Origin: a halophilic archaeon
GTDB lineage: Archaea; Halobacteriota; Halobacteria; Halobacteriales; Haladaptataceae
Assembly: GCA_003298465.1 (NCBI GenBank)
Contig: QNGA01000001.1
Location: forward strand, 1,550,001 to 1,614,000
Length of the DNA: 64,000 bases
Direction: 5' to 3'
The notes under the pieces were generated by a model. It was given only the letters and a program-made list of their open reading frames with translations. It was not told the origin of the DNA and made no database searches. Every line of letters starts with the position of its first letter. The stretch's first letter is position 1. This document shows positions 17,418 through 25,813 of the stretch, in pieces. The position numbers were made by a program, and so were the translations under genes.

Positions 17418-17952
17418 CGGTGACGAACCACGTTCGTCGTCTCGTGAGACTCACGGCGTTCCGTACGACCCCGAGATACCCGACCTCGACGACGAGGGGG
17501 CGGCGAGAGGCGACACCGTCCCCGGCGTGGACGACTACGCGGAGCCGGCGCTGTGCGCCTACACCGAGTACGTCGAGGGCGACGGCGACGTCGAGGACCT
17601 GCCGGCGACCGGCGAAGACGCGACCGGTCTCGAAGCAGACGTCTGGGAGGCGCTGTACGGCGTCGAGGACCCGGAGATGCCCATCTCCATCGTCGACCTC
17701 GGACTGCTCTATGGTGTCGAGATGACCGAGAGTGACGAGGACGACGGGGCGACGGTCGAGATACTGATGACGCTCACCTACTCGGGCTGTCCGGCGCGGA
17801 ACATGCTGACGGACGAGGTGCGCGAGACGGTGGCCGCAGTCGAGGGCGTCGCGAACGTCGACCTCCGACTGGTCTGGTCGCCGGAGTGGACGATCGACAT
17901 GGTGACCGAACGCGGCAAAGACGACCTGCGCGAGTTCGGACTGAGCGTATGA
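17407..17952 (+). CDS. paaD: PaaD, MIP18/DUF59 Fe-S maturation factor for the epoxidase
   Basis: The protein has 181 residues. The DUF59/MIP18 core is at about residues 78-175 (EALYGVEDPEMPISIVDLGL), with the reactive cysteine in LTYSGCPARN. PaaD proteins help assemble or repair metal centres in the epoxidase system. An acidic extension of about 75 residues precedes the core. Bacterial PaaD carries a C-terminal zinc ribbon; here that ribbon is a separate gene beginning within the paaD stop codon (ATGA), so the two products probably act together. Confidence 0.9.
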   Translation: MSSDGDEPRSSSRETHGVPYDPEIPDLDDEGAARGDTVPGVDDYAEPALCAYTEYVEGDGDVEDLPATGEDATGLEADVWEALYGVEDPEMPISIVDLGLLYGVEMTESDEDDGATVEILMTLTYSGCPARNMLTDEVRETVAAVEGVANVDLRLVWSPEWTIDMVTERGKDDLREFGLSV

Positions 17953-18116
17953 GACGGCTCGACCCCAGCGTCGACACGAGCGGCGAGGATTCGGGCGCTG
18001 AGTGCCCGTACTGCGGGTCGACGGACACCGAACGCGAACATCCCAAGGGACCGTCGCTCTGTCGCTCGATGCACTTCTGCAACGCCTGCGAGCAGCCGTT
18101 CGAGAAGTTCGAGTAG
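17949..18116 (+). CDS. Detached PaaD-type zinc-ribbon protein
   Basis: This 55-residue protein has C19-x2-C22 and C44-x2-C47 plus C38 (CPYCGS, SLCRSMHFCNACEQPFEKF). That matches the C-terminal zinc ribbon of bacterial PaaD, which here is encoded separately. The 4-nt overlap with paaD (ATGA) makes it the last gene of the epoxidase operon. It presumably binds zinc or a metal cluster and docks on PaaD. No PaaE-type ferredoxin/flavin reductase follows, unlike bacterial operons. Confidence 0.85.
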   Translation: MRRLDPSVDTSGEDSGAECPYCGSTDTEREHPKGPSLCRSMHFCNACEQPFEKFE

Positions 18117-18127
18117 CGATCGAGGGG

Positions 18128-18146
18128 CCGTCATCTTCTTTGACGG
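18128..18146 (+). terminator. Stem-loop with pyrimidine loop after the paa operon
   Basis: CCGTCA and TGACGG form a perfect 6-bp stem around the loop TCTTCTT, 11 nt after the last paa stop codon. It may mark the 3' end of the operon. The T-rich loop could also contribute to the promoter of the following gene. Confidence 0.35.
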
Positions 18147-18165
18147 GAGCACCCCAACTCCGTGT

Positions 18166-18369
18166 ATGTCCGCCGACCAGCCGACGCGAGAGGATCTGCG
18201 GAAGGGAATGACCGTCGAGATAGAGCAGACGAACGCCGACGACGCCGACCCGCTCGTCGGCGACATCGTCAGGTTCCTCTCCGACGAACACACCCAGCCC
18301 GGCGGCGTGAAGGTCGAACTGGAGTCCGGAGTCACCGGGCGCGTCAAACGCGTCGCACCCGACAAGTAG
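18166..18369 (+). CDS. YwbE-like small basic-core protein (DUF2196)
   Basis: This 67-residue protein has the YwbE/DUF2196 pattern: an N-terminal LRKGMTVEIEQ strand, PLVGDIVRFLSDEHTQPGGVKVELESG, and GRVKRVAP at the end. It looks like a small beta-barrel. The family function is unknown and nucleic-acid binding has been only a guess. Its stop codon abuts the stop codon of the convergent alkyltransferase gene (0 nt gap). Confidence 0.8.
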   Translation: MSADQPTREDLRKGMTVEIEQTNADDADPLVGDIVRFLSDEHTQPGGVKVELESGVTGRVKRVAPDK

Positions 18370-18813
18370 CTACTCGGATTCGAGTTCCAGCAACCGCTTC
18401 TTGAGCGGTACTCCGCCGTCACCCGAGTAGCCGCCGAGTCCGTCCGCGGCGACGACGCGGTGGCAGGGAACGACGACCGGGAGCGGATTCCGGCCACACG
18501 CCCGTCCCACGGCGACGGCCGCAGTGTCGAGGTGAGCCGCCAGTTCGCCGTAGGTTCGCGTCTCGCCCCGCGGAATCGTCCGCATCGCGTCCACCACCGC
18601 TCCGGTGAAGCCGTCGGGCGTCTCGACCGTCAGGTCGAACGAGCGGCGTTCGGCGGCGGCGTACTCGCGGACCTGCCGCCGGAGTTCCGTCGGCGACTCG
18701 TCGACGAACGAGGCGTCGAGTTCGACCGTCCACTCCCACAGCGGGACGGTCACGCGATTCGCAGGGGCGGGTTCCGCTTCCGGGTTCGAGGTGGCGTCGT
18801 GCGGTTCGGACAT
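18370..18813 (-). CDS. ogt: Methylated-DNA-[protein]-cysteine S-methyltransferase
   Basis: The protein has 147 residues. The DNA-binding wing and active site read PRGETRTYGELAAHL, GRACGRNPLPVVVPCHRVV and then GGYSGDGGVPLKKRLLELE. The PCHR cysteine accepts the alkyl group from O6-alkylguanine in a single-turnover repair reaction. The start is the ATG at 18813. The upstream open frame is unlike the family and was left out. The N-terminal region is short and acidic. Confidence 0.92.
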   Translation of the reverse strand: MSEPHDATSNPEAEPAPANRVTVPLWEWTVELDASFVDESPTELRRQVREYAAAERRSFDLTVETPDGFTGAVVDAMRTIPRGETRTYGELAAHLDTAAVAVGRACGRNPLPVVVPCHRVVAADGLGGYSGDGGVPLKKRLLELESE

Positions 18814-18966
18814 GCGGTCGAGATTCGGGGAGGACCGGCTTAACGCTCTCGCCGGCCACCGTTCGACGCCGGTGCGTACGACCGCCGTCGAGTGGCTTCG
18901 CTCGACCGACCGTCGCGGAGCGCCGAATAACGCAGGTTTAAACGAGAAGGCGCACAACCCACGACC

Positions 18967-19809
18967 ATGACAGAGGCGGACGAGGGGTGGTTCGCGGGAG
19001 TCGACCCCGACGACGTCGACGCGGGCGCGGCAGCCGTCCGCGAGGGGAGCGCCGACGCGCCGGCCGATTGGCCGCGCCGCGCGGTCGACGCCGGGTTCGC
19101 CGAGGACGACGCTGACTACTATGCGAAGCTCCGCGAGGCCAGCATCCGGGCGACCCGCGAGGCGGTCACCGAGCGCGAGCGCGCCGACGACCGCCAGCTC
19201 GTCCACGCCGTGCGGGCGATGGACGACTGCGAGTCCGAGGCGAACGAACTCGCCGAGCGAGTCGCCGAGTGGGCCGGGACGCTGTATCCCGACGCCGACA
19301 CCGGCGTGGCCTACGCCCGCGAACTCGCCGAACGCGACCCCGAATCCCCGGTCGAGCGACGGGTCGTCTCGCTCGCCGAGCGCGTCGCGGACCTGGCCGA
19401 CGAGCGCGATGCGCTCCGGGAGTTCGTCGAACGGCAGGCGCCCGCGGTCGCCCCGAATCTAGCGGCGCTCGCGGGGCCGGTGCTGGCCGCGCGGCTGATA
19501 GCGCTGGCCGGCGACCTCGAATCGCTCGCCAAGATGCCCGGCGGGACGGTGCAGGTGCTCGGGGCGGAGGACGCGCTGTTCGCGCACCTCCGGGGACACG
19601 CCTCCTCTCCGAAGCACGGCGTCATCTACACGCACGAGTCCGTCAGGGGAGCGCCGCCGGACCGCCGCGGCGCGGTCGCCCGCACGCTCTCGGGCAAGCT
19701 CGCCATCGCCGCGCGCGTCGACCACTACTCCGGCGAGCGCAAACCGGAACTGGACGAACAGCTCGGCGAGCGCCTCGACGGCATCCTCGACCGGAGGGGT
19801 GACGGATGA
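18967..19809 (+). CDS. nop5: Nop5/Nop56/58-family C/D-box sRNP core protein
   Basis: The protein has 280 residues. The NOP domain in the C-terminal half has APNLAALAGPVLAARLIALAG and then SSPKHGVIYTH and KLAIAARVDHYSGE, the surfaces that contact L7Ae and the guide RNA. The central region is helical coiled-coil. Nop5 scaffolds fibrillarin on C/D-box guide RNAs for 2'-O-methylation of rRNA and tRNA. It overlaps the fibrillarin gene by 4 nt. GTTTAAAC, about 26-33 nt upstream, is the probable TATA element. Confidence 0.95.
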   Translation: MTEADEGWFAGVDPDDVDAGAAAVREGSADAPADWPRRAVDAGFAEDDADYYAKLREASIRATREAVTERERADDRQLVHAVRAMDDCESEANELAERVAEWAGTLYPDADTGVAYARELAERDPESPVERRVVSLAERVADLADERDALREFVERQAPAVAPNLAALAGPVLAARLIALAGDLESLAKMPGGTVQVLGAEDALFAHLRGHASSPKHGVIYTHESVRGAPPDRRGAVARTLSGKLAIAARVDHYSGERKPELDEQLGERLDGILDRRGDG

Positions 19810-20435
19810 CGCTGCCGGAGGGGGTCGAGCGCCGCGAGTTCGACGGCGAGGAGCGGCTGGCGACCCGGGGACCGCCGGTCTACGGGGAACCGACGGACGG
19901 CGAGTGGCGGCTCTGGGACGCCCGGCGGTCGAAGCTCGCGGCCTTCCTCGAACTCGGGATGGAGACCGGCCTCCAGGGCGACGAGACGGTGCTGTACCTC
20001 GGCGCGGCCAGCGGAACGACGGTGAGTCACGTCGCCGACTTCGCGGGGCCGACCTACGCGGTCGAGTTCGCTCCCCGCCCCGCTCGGGACCTGCTCGACG
20101 TCGCGGAGGCGCGCCAGAACCTCTTCCCCCTGCTGAAAGACGCTCGCAAGCCCGAGACCTACGCGCACGTCGTCGAGTCGGAGGTCGACGCCATCGTCCA
20201 GGACGTGGCCACGCGCGGACAGGGCCGCGTCGCGCGAGAGAACGTCCGATTCCTCCAGCGCGACGGCGTCCTGCTGGCGGCCATCAAGGCCAGGAGCGAG
20301 GACGTCGCCAGCGACCCCGAGGAGGTGTTCGACCTCGTCCTGGCGGACCTCCGCGAGGAGTACGAGATTCTGGAGACCCGACAGCTCGACCCGTTCCACG
20401 ACGACCACCTCGGCGTCGCGGCGGTGCCCCGCTAG
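19806..20435 (+). CDS. flpA: Fibrillarin-like rRNA/tRNA 2'-O-methyltransferase
   Basis: This 209-residue SAM-dependent methyltransferase has the SAM loop VLYLGAASGTTVSHVADF, followed by VYAVEFAPRPARDLL-like sequence and AIVQDVA. A C-terminal lysine sits in LAAIKARS, and DPFHDDHLGVAAV ends the fold. It catalyses 2'-O-ribose methylation guided by C/D-box sRNAs bound to Nop5. It starts within the nop5 stop (ATGA), so the two subunits are coupled. Length is normal for archaea. Confidence 0.96.
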   Translation: MTLPEGVERREFDGEERLATRGPPVYGEPTDGEWRLWDARRSKLAAFLELGMETGLQGDETVLYLGAASGTTVSHVADFAGPTYAVEFAPRPARDLLDVAEARQNLFPLLKDARKPETYAHVVESEVDAIVQDVATRGQGRVARENVRFLQRDGVLLAAIKARSEDVASDPEEVFDLVLADLREEYEILETRQLDPFHDDHLGVAAVPR

Positions 20436-20493
20436 CGAACCGAAAGGGTCAGGTCCCGGAAATGTTTTGAGCCGAGAGTGCGGTGACGAACGT

Positions 20494-20727
20494 ATGTCCT
20501 CGGTCCCCGCACGAGAAGCCCTCCGATACGCGACGGACGACGAGATACTGAAACTCTACGCGGTCCTCGTCGGCGGATGGGTCCTGCTGCTGGTCGGCCA
20601 GTTCGCCTTCCGCACGGCCGTCAACCCGGCCGTGACCTACGTCGGACTCGTCGTCGCGCTCGCCGCGGTCGTCGCGGTCGTGAGCGGCGTCGTCGCCATC
20701 GCGTACAAGGTCCTCTCGAAGAGTTAG
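20494..20727 (+). CDS. Small two-helix membrane protein
   Basis: This 77-residue protein has a soluble N-terminus (SSVPAREALRYATDDEILKLY) followed by two hydrophobic segments, about residues 25-45 and 50-72, and a short Lys end. Similar short membrane proteins are common in haloarchaea, but I know no function. I used the ATG at 20494 rather than the TTG 27 nt upstream. It stands alone between fibrillarin and gshA. Confidence 0.65.
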   Translation: MSSVPAREALRYATDDEILKLYAVLVGGWVLLLVGQFAFRTAVNPAVTYVGLVVALAAVVAVVSGVVAIAYKVLSKS

Positions 20728-20836
20728 CTGCGGGGGGGGCCGATTTCCGTCGAATCCCTGACAGCGGCGTCGAACACCCGGTAGACGCGGCCGTGTCCCG
20801 GAACTATTTACCCGGCGGGTTGCTAACTTCCGCAAA

Positions 20837-21958
20837 ATGGAGTTGGGTTCGGCCGAGAACTTCAGCGAGAGGGGGACTCTGGGCGTCGAAGAGGAGTTCT
20901 ACGTCGTCGACGAGCGGGGTCGTCCCACTGCGGGAACCGACGAACTCGTCTACGAGCACGACCCGCCGGCGATACTGGAGGACCGTCTCGACCACGAACT
21001 GTTCAAGTGCGTCATCGAGACGCAGACGCCGAAGACCACGCTCTCGTCGGCCGGCGAGCAGGTCCGGGCGGTCCGGGAGGCGCTGGTCGACCACGCCTGC
21101 GAGCACGGGTTCGGCGTCGCCGCCGCCGGCCTCCACCCCGCCGCGAAGTGGCGCGAACTCGAACACGCGGACAAGGAACGGTACCGCGAACAGCTCGACC
21201 GAATCCAGTATCCCCAGCACCGGAACACGACGGCGGGGCTCCACGTTCACGTCGGCGTGGACGACGCCGACGCCGCGGTCTGGGTCGCCAACGAGATACG
21301 GTGGTATCTCCCGGTGATGCTCGCGCTGTCGGCCAACTCGCCGTACTGGAACGGGTTCGACACCGGTCTCCAGTCCGCCCGCGCGAAGATATTCGAGGCG
21401 CTGCCGAACACGGGGATGCCGACCGCCTTCGACTCCTACGAGGAGTTCGCCCGCTTCGAGGAACGGATGGTCGAAGGCGACGCCATCAACGACCGGGGCG
21501 AACTCTGGTACGACGTGCGACCCCACTCCGGCCACGGCACCGTCGAGGTGCGGGTGCCCGACGGCCAGGCCGACCCCGAGCGCGTGATGGCGTTCGTCGA
21601 GTACACGCACGCGCTCGTGACCGACCTCGTGGAACGGTACGAGGACAGCGCGGACCCGTGGGCCGCGTACCGGTCGGCCGGGCACGGGCCGCGAGATGGG
21701 AGTGCGGGCTACAACCACCGCCGGGAGCTGCTGGACGAGAACAAGTGGCGTGCGATACGCTACGGCCACGACGCCACCTTCGTCGCTCGCGACCTCGACG
21801 GCGAGGTGTCGCTCGGCGAGGTCGTCGACCGCGAGAGCGACCGTCTCGGCGTCTCCGGCATCCGCGACGTCTACGACCGGGAGAGCGGCGCGACCCGGCA
21901 ACGCCGTCTCCGGGAGGAGGAAGGGATCGAAGCGCTGTACGCATCGCTGCTCCTGTAG
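20837..21958 (+). CDS. gshA: Glutamate-cysteine ligase (gamma-glutamylcysteine synthetase)
   Basis: This 373-residue protein is of the GCS2/YbdK-type ATP-grasp-like carboxylate-amine ligase family. Motifs are [10 protein letters not shown] at the N-terminus, [24 protein letters not shown] in the middle and [12 protein letters not shown] toward the end. Haloarchaea use gamma-glutamylcysteine as their main thiol and have this enzyme for it, which is the basis for the name. CTATTTACC about 26-33 nt upstream of the ATG is a likely TATA element. A general carboxylate-amine ligase with another amine cannot be excluded from sequence alone. Confidence 0.88.
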   Translation: MELGSAENFSERGTLGVEEEFYVVDERGRPTAGTDELVYEHDPPAILEDRLDHELFKCVIETQTPKTTLSSAGEQVRAVREALVDHACEHGFGVAAAGLHPAAKWRELEHADKERYREQLDRIQYPQHRNTTAGLHVHVGVDDADAAVWVANEIRWYLPVMLALSANSPYWNGFDTGLQSARAKIFEALPNTGMPTAFDSYEEFARFEERMVEGDAINDRGELWYDVRPHSGHGTVEVRVPDGQADPERVMAFVEYTHALVTDLVERYEDSADPWAAYRSAGHGPRDGSAGYNHRRELLDENKWRAIRYGHDATFVARDLDGEVSLGEVVDRESDRLGVSGIRDVYDRESGATRQRRLREEEGIEALYASLLL

Positions 21959-22003
21959 GCAAGGTTTTTAATCGCGCGTGGCTTTTGTCCTTCTTGAGAC
22001 AAC

Positions 22004-22735
22004 ATGTCCGGGGAGAACACCGACGACGAGCGGGAGGACGTCACGGTCGACGACGACACCGTCGAAGAAGCCGAGATAGAGGACGTCGACGAGGACGTCA
22101 CGGTCGAGGAGGAGTTGACCGTCGAGGACGACACGGTGACCGACCGCGTCACCGTCGAAGAGGAGGGCGAGGAGACGGCGGTGGTCGAAGAGGAGATAGA
22201 CGAGACGGGAACCGAGCGCCTCTCGCGAGGGCGAGAGCGACTCGAAAAGGAGGCCGACCGCGCGGTCGAAGGATTCGACCAGGGTATCGTCGACCTGCTC
22301 TCGTGGATCCTCGACACCGAGACGCGCGCTCGCATCTACGTCTACCTCCGCCAGAACCCGGGGAGCACCAGCGAGGAGATTGCCGAGGGGACGGGACTCT
22401 ATCCGAGCACCGTCCGCGAGTCGCTGGCGGAACTCCACGAGGAGGAGAAGGTCACGCGCGAGAAGCGCGAGAGCGCCGGAGCCGGCAACAACCCCTACGA
22501 GTACACCGCCATCGCGCCGAGCGAGCTCGTCGGCGGCATCGTCGACCAGGTTCAGAACGAACTCAACACGGTGATCAACCTCGACCGACACCTCCAGGGC
22601 GGCGAGTCGGAGACCGAGACCGAACCGGTCAGCATCCGTGTCGAGGACGACCCCGAGGAAGCGGGGTCCGACGTCGGCACGGCCGACGACGAGGAGGGCG
22701 ACGCCGACGACCGCGACGAGGACGCCGAGGAGTAG
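22004..22735 (+). CDS. Winged-helix DNA-binding protein with acidic repetitive N-terminus
   Basis: The protein has 243 residues. Residues 1-70 are almost entirely Asp, Glu, Thr and Val in imperfect VTVDDDTVEE-like repeats. Residues 95-165 hold a winged helix: TRARIYVYLRQNPGSTSEEIAEGTGLYPSTVRESLAELHEEE. A linker and a second acidic tail follow. The DNA-binding unit resembles TrmB/ArsR-type modules. GTTTTTAAT about 35 nt upstream may be the promoter. It directly precedes the frameshifted coiled-coil gene on the same strand, 119 nt away, and the two may be functionally linked. Confidence 0.78.
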   Translation: MSGENTDDEREDVTVDDDTVEEAEIEDVDEDVTVEEELTVEDDTVTDRVTVEEEGEETAVVEEEIDETGTERLSRGRERLEKEADRAVEGFDQGIVDLLSWILDTETRARIYVYLRQNPGSTSEEIAEGTGLYPSTVRESLAELHEEEKVTREKRESAGAGNNPYEYTAIAPSELVGGIVDQVQNELNTVINLDRHLQGGESETETEPVSIRVEDDPEEAGSDVGTADDEEGDADDRDEDAEE

Positions 22736-22854
22736 CGGAGCGTTCGTTTCGCCGTGGTAGCGAGAAGCGCGTCGGTCAGTGACCGTCGGCGTTCGTAAGA
22801 ACGTACCAGTATTCCAGCGTATGTTTTATATGTCCCTTCCCGGATGTGAACTGT

Positions 22855-23295
22855 ATGAGTAACTTCACCGAGGGGAACGAAGTGGTGACCAGCTCCGCGA
22901 GCGGGGTCACCGTCGAAAAATCGTTCGACGGCGAGGAGTTCGCCGTGCCGGCTATCACGTTCGAGATAGCGTCAGAGCGCGACGAGGCGGTGTCGGTTCG
23001 AATCACCGACCGCATCCCGGACGACTTCCCGATGGACAACGTCGGCTTCCATCCCGAGTTCGAGAACGACAATTGGACGGCGTACAAGGACCACCGCGTC
23101 CAGTTCGAGCGCGTGCTGGACCCCGGGGGAGACGCTGACGACGGTGTACGGAATCCGACTCTCGAACTGGCAGGAGGCCGAGCAGTTCCTCCGACCGCCG
23201 ATGGTCGACGCCGTCGGGGCGAGCGAGGAGCGCGAGGCCAGCGACGACGAGGAGGTCGCGGACAACACCATCACCGACATCGTCTCCGAGGATAG
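22855..23295 (+). CDS. N-terminal part of a frameshifted gene (beta-rich domain)
   Basis: From the ATG at 22855 the first roughly 90 residues read like a normal soluble beta domain (SNFTEGNEVVTSSASGVTVEK through VQFERVLDPG). After 23125 the frame becomes Arg/Gly-rich and non-native (ending GRGQHHHRHRLRG). Skipping one G in the run CCCCGGGGG (23121-23129) continues smoothly as GETLTTVYGIRLSNWQEAEQFL in the frame of the next entry. The original gene therefore very probably spans 22855-24814, about 650 residues. I do not recognise the N-terminal domain. Confidence 0.72.
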   Translation: MSNFTEGNEVVTSSASGVTVEKSFDGEEFAVPAITFEIASERDEAVSVRITDRIPDDFPMDNVGFHPEFENDNWTAYKDHRVQFERVLDPGGDADDGVRNPTLELAGGRAVPPTADGRRRRGERGARGQRRRGGRGQHHHRHRLRG

Positions 23296-24814
23296 CAGTC
23301 AGGTCGTTCGCGACGTCATCGCGGGCGAGAGCGACTTGCCCGGTCTCGGCGACGACGGGGGCGAAGGCGGAAGCGACGACCCCCTCGAGGACGACCCGCT
23401 CGCCGACGAGGGGAGCGACCCGCTCGCGGAGGCCGACGGCTCTCGCGACGACCCGCTCGCTACCGGTTCGGACGGTGACGAGGGCCCCGTTGGCGACGAC
23501 GACTCCCTCGACGACCCTCTGGGTGATGACGACCCGCTCGGCGGCGACGACCCCCTCGCGGGCGACGACGCCGACTCCTTCACGGACGACGAGCGGGGAG
23601 GCGACGACCGGTCCGCAGACGGCGCGGCGGCCGACGCGGACCCGCTCGCGGACGACGTACCGGACGACGGGACCGGAGACGAGGACGAAGACGCACTCGC
23701 GCTGGGGGAGTCGAACGAGGCGGAGACGGGTGGGGAACCGGTGCCGGACGCGGAACCGGCCGAGAGAGGCGGCGACGTGACGGTGCCCGACCGCGAGACG
23801 TCACCGCCCCGGCCGGGGAGCGTCGCGGCCGCGCTGGCCGACGAGATTCGGGCGGGCGAAGTCGCCGAGAGCGACCTGGACGTGCTTCGACAGGAACTCG
23901 ACTTCGAGGTGCCCGAGAGTACCAACGTGCGCGTTCGTCACCTCCAGTCGCGCGTCGACGACCTCTCGGCGTACACGGAGGCGCTCGAGGAGTTCATCGA
24001 CGAGAACGGGACCGCCCAGGACGTCGTCGACGACTTCGAGAGCGAGGTCGACGCCCTTCGCGAGGAACTCGCCGACGTCCGGGAGGGCGTCGAGAACGCG
24101 AAAGACGACGGCGCACAGACCAGGGCCAGGGTGGCCGACCTCGAAGACGACGTGGCGGCCGTCAGCGAGGAGACGGACCGGGTCGAGGACCTCGAAGCGG
24201 ACCTCGAAGACGTCCGGGAGGACGTAGCCGGCGTCGCCGACCTGGACGAGGAAGTCGCGGAGCTTCGCGAGGAGCTGACCCACCTCCGGGGCCTCGAAAC
24301 GGACGTCGAGAGCGTCCGCGAGGACGTCGAGCGCCTGGACGACCTCGGCGAACGGGTGGACGAACTCGGCGATCTCCGGGACGACCTCGAAGACCTCGAA
24401 ACCCACCTCGGCGACGTGCGCGACGACGCGGCGCGCGTCGACGACCTCCAGGCCGAACTCGCCGACCTGGCCGACGGTCTCGACAGCATCGCGGACGTGG
24501 GCGAGAACGTGGAACAGTTGGGCAACCAGCTAACGGACTTGGAGGACCTCGTGGCACAGAACACCCAGGAGACCGCCGCGCTCGACGACGAGGTCGAGGA
24601 CCTGCGCGACGACCTGGAGGAGGCGATGTCGCTCGAAGACGACATCGCAACGCTGTCGTCGGACGTGGACGACCTGGCCACGTCGCTGTCGAGCACCGAG
24701 TCCGACCTCGCGGACCGAATCGAGAGCGTCCGGGGTGACGTCGCCGACATCGAGTCGGAACTCGCCGAACTCGACGAGTGGCGCGAGGACCTGACCAGCG
24801 CCTTCGGGACCTGA
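23144..24814 (+). CDS. C-terminal part of the same gene: acidic DPL-repeat linker plus long coiled coil
   Basis: This open frame of about 556 residues has no good start of its own. Its first codons continue the upstream gene after a one-base shift at 23125-23129. Residues 75-165 are a disordered acidic linker with about eight DPL units (DDPLEDDPLADEGSDPLAE). Residues 205-550 are heptad-patterned coiled coil (VESVREDVERLDDLGERVDE and many like it). It may be a structural or scaffold protein. A role in chromosome or envelope organisation is only suggested by the coiled coil. Function is unknown. Confidence 0.7.
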   Translation: MYGIRLSNWQEAEQFLRPPMVDAVGASEEREASDDEEVADNTITDIVSEDSSQVVRDVIAGESDLPGLGDDGGEGGSDDPLEDDPLADEGSDPLAEADGSRDDPLATGSDGDEGPVGDDDSLDDPLGDDDPLGGDDPLAGDDADSFTDDERGGDDRSADGAAADADPLADDVPDDGTGDEDEDALALGESNEAETGGEPVPDAEPAERGGDVTVPDRETSPPRPGSVAAALADEIRAGEVAESDLDVLRQELDFEVPESTNVRVRHLQSRVDDLSAYTEALEEFIDENGTAQDVVDDFESEVDALREELADVREGVENAKDDGAQTRARVADLEDDVAAVSEETDRVEDLEADLEDVREDVAGVADLDEEVAELREELTHLRGLETDVESVREDVERLDDLGERVDELGDLRDDLEDLETHLGDVRDDAARVDDLQAELADLADGLDSIADVGENVEQLGNQLTDLEDLVAQNTQETAALDDEVEDLRDDLEEAMSLEDDIATLSSDVDDLATSLSSTESDLADRIESVRGDVADIESELAELDEWREDLTSAFGT

Positions 24815-24850
24815 CCGCACTTCAATTACTTGCGAGTGCGGCCGCAAACA

Positions 24851-25129
24851 ATGGGGTGCTGGTCGTACACTTCGAAACGAGAGATGGCAAGTACCATGCG
24901 TGGGGACGCGGGCGAGACGGACGGCGTCGCCGACGAACAGGAACTGTACGGCGACCCGCAGCACGAACTTCCCGACGGTAGTTCGAGAGCCGAACGCTAC
25001 GGCGAACCGCAACACGAGGTCGAGGAGTACGACTCGCCGACCGAGTGGCAGTTCGTCGCGGGGCCCGGCGACGGGAGCCGTCGTTGCGAACGGCCGATGA
25101 CTCTCACGCGACTGGCGAAAAGCGACTGA
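24851..25129 (+). CDS. Small acidic protein with paired YG[DE]PQHE motifs
   Basis: This possible 92-residue protein has haloarchaeal-style third-position GC and two near repeats, YGDPQHE and YGEPQHE, 20 residues apart, followed by TEWQFVAGPGDG. The ATG at 24851 lies about 25 nt below TCAATTAC, which looks like a TATA element, so a leaderless start is plausible. It follows the coiled-coil gene after 36 nt and converges on an HTH-10 gene. No family is recognised; the basic first 15 residues leave the exact start uncertain. Confidence 0.55.
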   Translation: MGCWSYTSKREMASTMRGDAGETDGVADEQELYGDPQHELPDGSSRAERYGEPQHEVEEYDSPTEWQFVAGPGDGSRRCERPMTLTRLAKSD

Positions 25130-25141
25130 TTTCCGAACCGG

Positions 25142-25813
25142 TCATCGCGTCCGATTGCCGCGCTCTTCGGGACCGATGGCGAGGGCGTTCTTCACGAGAC
25201 TCCGGTGGCCGCGGCGCAGTCGCTCCGAGACGGCCTGGTGGGAGATGTCCAGACCGTCGGCGAGGTCGTCGGCCGTCGAGTCCCGCGGAATGTCGTAATA
25301 CCCTTCGTCGAGCGCCATCATCAGCGTCTCGTGCTGTTCCTCGGTGAGGCCGAACAGGCCGTGGCGCGTGTCGTTCATCTCGTAGATGTTGCGGATGTCG
25401 AGCGACAGTCCCGAGTCCTCGCAGAAGTCGTACGTCGCCGAGAGGGCGTCGCGGTCGGGAAAGAGGAGGCGAAGCCGCCAGCGCTCGTACTCGCCGTGGG
25501 CGTTGAGGACGGTCGCGCTCTCCTCGACGAGAACGTGGACGATGACCTCGATGGATTCCACCCAGTTCATTCGGTACAGTCGCTCCTCGCCGAGGTCCTC
25601 GAGCACCTCGAAGCCGTCGATGCTGGAGTCCTCGCTCAGCGCCTCGTCGAGCGCGTCGAAGTCGTCCGCCTCCGCCCACATGTACGGGAGCACGCTGGAG
25701 TCGTCGTGGGCCGCGACGCGCAGTACGTTGAACTCGGCCTCCGGGACTGCGTTCAGCGTTTTCCGAAGCGCGAACTCGTCCGCGGGGAGTTCGATCTCCG
25801 CGATTGTACTCAT
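25142..25813 (-). CDS. HTH-10 (bacterio-opsin activator type) transcriptional regulator
   Basis: The protein has 223 residues from the ATG at 25813 (MSTIAEIELPADEFAL). The N-terminal 140 residues are a Bat-type sensor domain. The C-terminus has LTEEQHETLMMALDEGYYDIP and STADDLADGLDISHQAVSERLRRGHRSLVKNAL, the HTH-10 recognition helix region. This N-terminal type (AEIELPADEFALRKTL) also occurs in the protein at 59135-59791, so the two are paralogues. No target can be inferred; neighbours are unrelated. Confidence 0.9.
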   Translation of the reverse strand: MSTIAEIELPADEFALRKTLNAVPEAEFNVLRVAAHDDSSVLPYMWAEADDFDALDEALSEDSSIDGFEVLEDLGEERLYRMNWVESIEVIVHVLVEESATVLNAHGEYERWRLRLLFPDRDALSATYDFCEDSGLSLDIRNIYEMNDTRHGLFGLTEEQHETLMMALDEGYYDIPRDSTADDLADGLDISHQAVSERLRRGHRSLVKNALAIGPEERGNRTR

